Below are positions 58,457 to 64,000 of a DNA stretch of 64,000 nucleotides, in pieces; position 1 is the stretch's first letter; every line of letters begins with the position of its first letter. Source of the DNA: Conchocele bisecta (taxonomy: Eukaryota; Mollusca; Bivalvia; Lucinida; Thyasiridae); NCBI GenBank assembly GCA_029237695.1, contig CM055279.1:56183530-56247529 (forward strand), read 5' to 3'. Made by a program: the position numbers and the translations under genes. The notes beneath the pieces are model-generated. The model was not told the DNA's origin. It searched no databases and saw nothing but the letters and a program-made list of their open reading frames with translations.

Positions 58457-58822
58457 TTATCGCCTACCGAGATAATGCTCCGATTGTCCCCCAGCAACCA
58501 GCGCAGCTAGCCGCTCTCGTCGCGCTGCATTTTCATTTTCATTCGGAGTCGTTGCACTCAACCCAATACCAACCGCCGTTGGAGTTGGAGTTGATTCCGA
58601 TTGCTCTGTCGGATCATTATCTTTCAGGATGTTGGCAGTCGGAGTTGAGGTTTCTTCCATTAACTGATCGAGAAGTTCGTCGCAGTTCATTTTTCTTAAA
58701 ATTAATTTAACTATTCTAACAAGTCTCATCACTTTAACATATTGCCAAGCGCACCACCCGATACTTATGATCACCATTATGCTCGCAACAAGGCTCGCAG
58801 CGGAGCACCAAATTGTTAACAT
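58457..58822 (-). CDS. Small membrane protein, 121 aa, intact
   Basis: ATG at 58822 gives MLTIWCSAASLVASIMVIISIGW, an N-terminal membrane segment, followed by a basic flank, an acidic stretch (CDELLDQLMEE) and a Thr/Pro/Ser-rich tail. An internal ATG at 58690 (MNCDELL) could give a soluble 77-aa form. The start codon is embedded in the last units of the iteron-like repeats. It is the first gene after the ATPase on the same strand. Function unknown; possibly a virion membrane or entry-pore protein, which is speculation. Confidence 0.65.
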   Translation of the reverse strand: MLTIWCSAASLVASIMVIISIGWCAWQYVKVMRLVRIVKLILRKMNCDELLDQLMEETSTPTANILKDNDPTEQSESTPTPTAVGIGLSATTPNENENAARRERLAALVAGGQSEHYLGRR

Positions 58823-58965
58823 TGTTAACCATTGTTCATCATTTGTTCAACATTTGTTAAGCATTTGTTCAGCATTGTTCAGCATTTGTTCAGTAATTGC
58901 TAAGCATTGTTAAGCATTTACTCGGCAATTACTAACGAGCGTTAAGTAATTGCTAATTAATTATA
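58815..58965. repeat. Iteron-like 10-11 bp repeats, copy 2
   Basis: Read on the minus strand, AAATGCTTAAC, AATGCTGAAC, AAATGCTGAAC, AAATGTTGAAC and AATGTTAAC follow each other about a dozen times between the ATPase end and the membrane-protein ATG. The same family lies at 18240-18385 in copy 1. It could be an origin, packaging signal or promoter element. Confidence 0.8.
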
Positions 58966-59006
58966 AAATTAATTGATAATTTCGTAAGCAGTTGGTTGAT
59001 CAGTCT

Positions 59007-59498
59007 TTAGCAAAAGCTTGGCGTGCTTAGTTTCCGAAAGCATCTGTCGATCCATACGCTTTGCCTAGCATGGCGGCCAGAAAATGCGAGCTCGGAGAGC
59101 ATGTCCTTCTTTTTGGTCATCGCCGCCTTGGCTGAGCAATCATCAATCACGTATAGGGTGGGCTCACCCTGGAATTTTTGGTATAAACCACGCAACCAAT
59201 CGTGAAGCCTATCACCAGGGTCAATAATGTATACCTCAGGGTCGGTCCATATCCACGGGCGCCGCTGATAAGTATCGTTGTGCCGCACAGTTGGACACAG
59301 GATCACAATATGACGAAAGGCATCACGGTAGGAGCCCTCGAGCAAGTCTAGGATGAAAACCGTTTTTCCACATCCTGTCTGCCCACATATTATGGCAGAG
59401 TGGGCATCTCCAATCGTGAATTGGTATTGATTGTTAATTTTCTTAAAATTAATTAATAAATCGTTAGATTTAGTAGAGTGCTGAGACGTATCGGCCAT
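59007..59498 (-). pseudogene. FtsK/A32-type packaging ATPase with internal deletion
   Basis: ATG at 59498 lies inside the 3' end of the capsid gene (29-base overlap). Walker A is GQTGCGKT (about residue 39). The Walker B-like TLYVIDD (about residue 113) is followed by a small-residue SELAFSGRH block, as in the HerA/FtsK-related packaging ATPases of double jelly-roll viruses. After residue 148 the frame runs into an unrelated WIDRCFRK tail. Alignment to copy 1 shows that about 155 bp of the 3' part (equivalent to 18005-18170) is missing at about 59060. The protein would lack its C-terminal third. Confidence 0.85.
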
Positions 59499-60765
59499 CT
59501 TCGATGTTGAGTTGTGCGTCTGTAATTATATATAAGTACACGTTCAATGGCCCGGCTCCGTCTGCCTCTTTGGTTATCTGGATCGTCACACCCTCGCTAG
59601 CGTTCTCAACTTGGCGTTCGCTGCCGTGTATTTGGTCGTCGTCGCTGGCTCGCATGTCTAGCCATAACGCGTATTTGGTATTCAGGAACTCCGCGAGGGA
59701 GACGGCCGAGAGATGCAGGTCTTTGGCAACTGCTGCAACCTTCGGAGAGCGCTTAGAGCCGGCAGCAAACTGCTTTCTTACTTCGTCCCACTGCTGGTGC
59801 GCGCGAAGACCCGCGCTGTAGAGTTGATTGGGTCCTCCCTCGATCGTCACCTCTACCTTCGTGATTTTGGGGTTATAGAATTTGTCGGTTTTTCTAGCAC
59901 CGAACGCGAACCGAGCATCCTCGAACAACATCAGTATACCTTTCATCGAGCGGTCGGGTACGTTGACGTTAATATTCCACAATGTGTCGCCTTTGTCTTT
60001 CGTCATCTTGTGATGACGAAGAACTCGGTCGTAAAGTATGGCAACGCGCCCGGCGTACTGGGTTCTGATCAATCGCGCGAGTTCGGGCATCATGACCATG
60101 TCGTACTCCAGCGAAACATTATCGATCGTATGCGTCGATAACATGTCGCTGGTTATGAGAACTCGGCCGTAGTCGTTGAACGTTAGTTCGTATTCGAGGC
60201 GGTCAGCCAAAGCGCTCTGATAGTAGGGCATGTGACTCTCAAGCAGCTCAAAGTCGAGCGTGATGTAGAAGCGGTTGCCGTAAGCGCCCGCGACCGCGTT
60301 GTCGCTCGCGTTGTTATCTATCTTGTTACCAGCCCCGATTCTAAGTTTGGTTACGTTCTTATTTTTGCTTGTGTCAATACCCTGATAGACAGCGTTTTCG
60401 CGCTCTTGCGCCGTCATCCATAGGTCCTGATAACAATGGTAGACGTCGCTGTCGTCGATCGACATCACCTCATTACCAGAAATCTTTATCATGGTCTTCT
60501 TGACTATGGCGCGACCCAGGTTCTGAACGACGGTTCGGTTCTCGTCCGTCGACGTCAGCGAAATAGTGAAAGCGAGGCGAACAGTCCCCGGCACAATGAC
60601 GTCGTTAGCTCCGAGGTTGGGGAAGCGGACTAAGAGCTGCTGGTTCTGGTCGATCGTCGATGGGTTGTTCGTAATAACGACACTCTGTCTCACGCCTTTT
60701 GCCCCGAGGGGCTCACGCAGTCTGCGGTATGGATTGAGTTTGCGACCGTATTGACTCGAAGACAT
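59470..60765 (-). CDS. Major capsid protein (double jelly-roll type), 431 aa, intact
   Basis: ATG at 60765 (MSSSQYGRKLNPYRR), one continuous frame to TAA at 59470. The product is rich in beta-favouring stretches throughout, with no Cys clusters or membrane segment, and its length is in the range of Polinton major capsid proteins. It sits directly before the packaging ATPase on the same strand and overlaps it, the usual pairing in this virus lineage. The assignment rests on recognition of the family plus context; a structure prediction should show two jelly-roll folds. It is divergent from the coiled-coil gene at 60838, with only 72 bases between the starts. It is the longest undamaged gene in the window, while the copy-1 version is shattered. 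Confidence 0.8.
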   Translation of the reverse strand: MSSSQYGRKLNPYRRLREPLGAKGVRQSVVITNNPSTIDQNQQLLVRFPNLGANDVIVPGTVRLAFTISLTSTDENRTVVQNLGRAIVKKTMIKISGNEVMSIDDSDVYHCYQDLWMTAQERENAVYQGIDTSKNKNVTKLRIGAGNKIDNNASDNAVAGAYGNRFYITLDFELLESHMPYYQSALADRLEYELTFNDYGRVLITSDMLSTHTIDNVSLEYDMVMMPELARLIRTQYAGRVAILYDRVLRHHKMTKDKGDTLWNINVNVPDRSMKGILMLFEDARFAFGARKTDKFYNPKITKVEVTIEGGPNQLYSAGLRAHQQWDEVRKQFAAGSKRSPKVAAVAKDLHLSAVSLAEFLNTKYALWLDMRASDDDQIHGSERQVENASEGVTIQITKEADGAGPLNVYLYIITDAQLNIEDGRYVSALY

Positions 60766-60837
60766 AATTTAGTGAAACTATATTAAACCCGTATGGATTT
60801 GTCTTTAATACATAATTAATTTTAAGAAATTATAAAT

Positions 60838-62152
60838 ATGGCTGATTACGATATTGACATGGACAACTACGATCTCACTACGGGCGACTGGGACGATTAC
60901 CTCGATGGTGATGATGATGATTATAATGACGAAACGCCCTTGATACAGCCTCCAGTTCCAATCAAATCGCAATCGGGGGAATTAGGTGGCGCTACCAACG
61001 CCATTAGTCAAAGTCGGGAATTACTCGAGGGAGCCGTAGACGACTACTACAACAATTTTGGCAGGACAAATGTGTGGTCCCATCTGTCGGCCGCGACTAC
61101 TCCAAGTTCGAATTGGATCTGCGTGGTAGATTGCGACTAAAAGCATCAAATTTACCGATCGTCAACACGATGACCGGTAAACCCCTAGCGCTGAGCACCA
61201 TTGCCGGAAACCGGGGCGGTGGTGAAATCATAAGGAGCGAACTAGGATTCGTAGATTGGAAGAGGGGTAAAACAATTATGCCGACCCGCGCTGTAGAGGC
61301 CCTACAGTCTACCGACGAAACGATGGCGAAAACGGCCGCCGATATAGAAACGGTCGAGCTCAGCGATGTCCCTCGAGTAGCCACCGACGCTATTAACACG
61401 ATGGAGCTCAACGAAAGTGAGATAGACGAAATACTCAGGACGATGAATGACCCACCGTTACCTCTTCGCGAACTCCGGGGCCTCGATAAGGTTATGCAAA
61501 CGGTCCGGGGCGAACTGGTCCTTAACCTCGCCAAACTCTCGTCGCTGGATGAACATATCGCGCTAGAAGAAAGAAAACTGGAGGAAGCGGTGACGATAGA
61601 GAATCTACCGAGCGGATCACCGAACGCCTGCAGTCGTTGCGAGATGAAAGAGCAGCTCGTTTGGAGGCTGCATCGACTAACCGTGAGGCTCTCCGCACCC
61701 AAATAAGTCGGATCCGCGAAACAATCTCGAGGGTCCTGCACGAGGAGACGACACTCGGTGAGCGTCTTCGCACTCTGTTCAGAGAGCAGGGTGTCACGAT
61801 AGCAAGCATCCTCGTTGCTATCAGCATGACTATATCGACCATAGTTCTAGCTTTCACTGGTGGTGCGGCGCCACCACCCGCGCCAGCACCCACACCACCA
61901 GCCGCGCCATCCGGCGGAGCCAAGGAGTGGATAAAAAAACAACTAAAAGCCCTCGCCAGTCTCCTGGCTAAATTAGCCGAAAAGGCGGCTGCGGCACTAC
62001 CTGGACTGATCGGAAGTATCGTTTCTTACTTGCTATCTATATTATCAAAAACAGCCGGATGGCTAGCCAAAAATACCTGGGCTTTAATCGTGGCAATCGC
62101 CGGTCTCCTACTATTCTTCGCCAGAGAGTTCCTAAAACCAAAGCGTAAATAA
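60838..62152 (+). pseudogene. Coiled-coil, multi-pass membrane protein, frameshifted twice
   Basis: ATG at 60838. It has an acidic Asp/Tyr-rich N-terminus (DDYLDGDDDDYNDE), then a frame change near 61075, a central region with long charged helices (ELRGLDKVMQTVRGELVLN, then ISRIRETISRVLHEETTL), and a second frame change near 61640-61690. A membrane segment, IASILVAISMTISTIVLAF, follows, then a PPPAPAPTPPAAP linker, an amphipathic KEWIKKQLKAL helix and two further hydrophobic segments ending KPKRK. The whole would be about 437 codons. It ends in a 21-base tail-to-tail overlap with the 475-aa gene. Such proteins are a regular feature of invertebrate Polintons; a membrane-embedded virion role is inferred. 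Confidence 0.75.
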
Positions 62153-63559
62153 TCCGATCGCCACGAGGGCAACGACGAGCGCTAATTTCTCCTCCTCGTG
62201 TGTTGTGCTTCCAAGCTCGATTGGTGTTTCAACATTGTTGATGATTGGATTGGGGGAACTCGATGGTGCATCCAATTTACTAATTGGGGGTACTGGGTTC
62301 GATTGTGTTGAGGGATGTGTATCCATTTTGTGTTTTGGGGGTTTTATGAAATCGGTTCCACTTACAACACTGTTGAACCTGATCATGTTGGGGGTGCGCT
62401 TGATGATATCCGTGTTCACGTTACCGTTGCGGCCGATTTTTTGATTGGCGGTGGCGATTACGATCTGATTATTGTAACCGTCAACCGGGTCGTCTCGTAG
62501 TATCATATTACTCGGCGCCATATAAAGACCTATTCCAAATACATAGTCTACTGGAGTGCTGGCATTCTGCAAAACGTCTTGATAATTCTGGATCGCCTTC
62601 TCCAGATCCACCCTAGCTGAGATGGCGTCCTCTACAAGTGCCAATAATTGTTTTTGTGCATCAAACGCCGTTCCCGTGCCCAGTATAGAACTGTGAGTTT
62701 GCTTCTGTGCGCCGAGGATGGCCCAGACGTACGTGCGAATGGAGTCGTTGACGCGAGTAACCCCGGCCTGCGTGAACCCTAGACCTTTATCTAACATAAA
62801 TGTACCACACGCGTTCTGAACCTCAGCAGCCTGTTGTATGTAATCTACGTGAGCCCGTTTCGGAGGTAACATTTTACAAGAAAACACGCCACAGTGTCGA
62901 CCTCCAGACACTTCCGGCCCGAAAGTCATAGTCGCGTGGTCAAAATTCCCGGCGTTCCGACTGACGATGTGGTCACCGGAGTGATCGTGTCTAAAATCAG
63001 TCTGCGTCCAATTCCCGGACTGGCCCCGAATGAGAACGTCCCCGAGGCCGGTGCTGGTAGGAAATGCTTTCTGTCTCCAGTCCGCGTCTTTTGAAACGTT
63101 AAATTCGTTACACAGTCTTTCAAACGCCATACGGTCGTATGCGTTGGAAATGGGATCCCAGGCGTCGTCTTGGGGTAGAGAAATACCTAGTTCTTAGAGA
63201 ATCCTCCTAATAGTATAATACGCGTGAAAGTTGTAGACACTTCGGAGCATGACATTCTTGGATGTTAGATGGTCTTTATGTGAAACTCCACACCCGGCTG
63301 TTGCGCACCATACAGCGAAATTTAGCTGATTCTGCCAAAACTGCATCGGTGTGGCTTTCCACCCGTTTACCACCTCCATCGAAGTAATCTTGGGCAGCCT
63401 ATATTTCTCAAACGTGTTAGGGAAATTGGTGGCAAAGCCACTGTCCGGTCTAACCGTTACGGTTGGGTGTACAAGGCGGTTAACAACGTCTTTTTGCGTG
63501 TATTTACCACCGACCGCGTACTTTGCATTAGAGTTAAAGCTAAATGCTTTTGTATCCAT
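62132..63559 (-). pseudogene. Conserved 475-aa virion-type protein with a single nonsense codon
   Basis: ATG at 63559 (MDTKAFSFNSNAKYAVGG). The frame is open except for one TAA at 63194-63196 after the YYTIRRIL segment; everything on both sides is in register. The N-terminal part has a FAVWCATAGCGVS block. The middle has a conserved TRVNDSIRTYVWAILGAQ helix and SILGTGTAFDAQKQ. The C-terminus is a Pro/Asn linker and a membrane anchor (LALVVALVAIGLFTLW). The family is widespread in invertebrate Polintons but unnamed to my knowledge. It is divergent from the minor-capsid-like gene, with 14 bases between the ATGs. An assembly error or a recent mutation could explain the single stop. Confidence 0.8.
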
Positions 63560-63573
63560 TGAAAGATATTATT

Positions 63574-64000
63574 ATGTTTGCTACTATCACTAATGTTCAA
63601 AAAGGGAGTTGTGAACTTCAAAAATCAATAGACAACTGCTGCGGACAACGCCGGGTAGGCCTCAGATCAATCACGTTCACGGTTGGGTGGCAGAATGTGG
63701 GGAAGAGCGAAGGGTTTTACTATGTGAAGGATGGACACAATTCTTAGGTGTAAAGCTGCCTCACGGACTGTGGGGAATAAGACAGCTCAAAGAGTTTGTC
63801 AACTCAGAGCTTGACGGTATAATCAACCTCACAGTATCGAATGCTACCGGGCTCGCAACAATGACCATCAGCACTGATAATAAGGTAGTGGTCTCCCCGG
63901 GGTTGGGTATTCAACTCGGTTTTAGAGAGACATACTCCTCAAACAAAGGAGTGTTTACCCCGGGTGAGTACGTCGGTGATAACCCGGTGGACTTCGCCTT
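63574..64000 (+). pseudogene. Minor-capsid-like protein, 5' part, frameshifted, cut by window edge
   Basis: ATG at 63574 (MFATITNVQKGSCELQKS). A frame change near 63725-63745 ends this frame at 63747, and the downstream sequence is open in another frame to the window end (GLWGIRQLKEFVNSELDG, then FRETYSSNKGVFTPGEYVG). The composition suggests a beta-rich protein. Copy 1 indicates a full length of about 239 codons. Position and size suggest the single jelly-roll penton-like protein; this is not proven by any motif here. Confidence 0.55.

Larger units (their letters stand above)
50739..64000 (+). mobile_element. Polinton/Maverick (adintovirus-like) element, copy 2, left 13.3 kb
   Basis: It starts with the same AGTAGTAGTAAGGGAG terminus as copy 1, preceded by TCGGCC (the expected 6-bp duplication if the right end shows it). 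Gene order follows copy 1 in mirror image. Compared with copy 1, about 7 kb at the far end (rest of the minor-capsid-like gene, tandem-repeat protein, terminal ORF, right inverted repeat) should lie past 64000. It is much less decayed than copy 1, with six apparently open genes and others with only one or two lesions. Confidence 0.95.

Noticed and set aside
1..64000. CRISPR array or prokaryotic operon
   Set aside because: The tandem repeats are contiguous without unique spacers of constant length, and the genome context is eukaryotic.

Overview
This window is animal nuclear DNA, most likely from a bivalve mollusc or a similar marine invertebrate. That is an inference from its dense minisatellites, its foldback and MITE-like repeats and the recurring ACGG-rich repeat tails; there is no taxonomic marker gene. 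One 500-base run of N (36932-37431) marks a scaffold gap. I found no intact host gene, rRNA, tRNA or CRISPR array.

The main content is two related Polinton/Maverick (adintovirus-like) endogenous viral elements. Copy 1 (6215-27315, about 21.1 kb) is complete end to end. It has roughly 198-bp terminal inverted repeats and a target duplication, but almost every gene is decayed. Copy 2 (50739 to beyond 64000) is in the opposite orientation, runs off the right edge and is much better preserved. The polymerase ends of the two copies face each other across about 23 kb of host repeats.

The shared gene order, read from the polymerase end, is: small C2H2 zinc-finger protein; divergent family B DNA polymerase; convergent retroviral-type integrase; a run of small coiled-coil and membrane proteins; FtsK/A32-type packaging ATPase; major capsid protein; divergent coiled-coil/membrane protein; a tail-to-tail conserved virion-type protein of about 475 aa; a divergent minor-capsid-like protein; and, visible only in copy 1, a tandem-repeat protein and a 115-aa terminal ORF. 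In copy 2 the capsid, zinc-finger and several small proteins are open. Polymerase, integrase, ATPase and some structural genes carry frameshifts, nonsense codons or deletions. Neither copy looks autonomous as assembled.

Three non-coding patterns are shared by both copies and are the most interesting new signals. The first is a dyad (GTTCAATTGGACGT ... ACGTCCAATTGAAC) between the zinc-finger and polymerase genes, once in copy 1 and three times in copy 2. The second is an array of 10-11 bp iteron-like repeats (AATGCTGAAC type) between the ATPase and the next membrane protein. The third is a set of short CCAAT...ATTGG palindromes scattered in the structural module.

The host DNA is layered repeats: 170-bp, 182-bp, 205-bp, 440-bp, 41-bp and 21-bp tandem arrays, a C/G-tract foldback element, hAT-like elements (one with an 8-bp duplication), TTAA-targeted elements including a piggyBac-like MITE with an empty-site paralogue in the window, and a 2.8-kb inverted-repeat element enclosing a decayed coding fragment.
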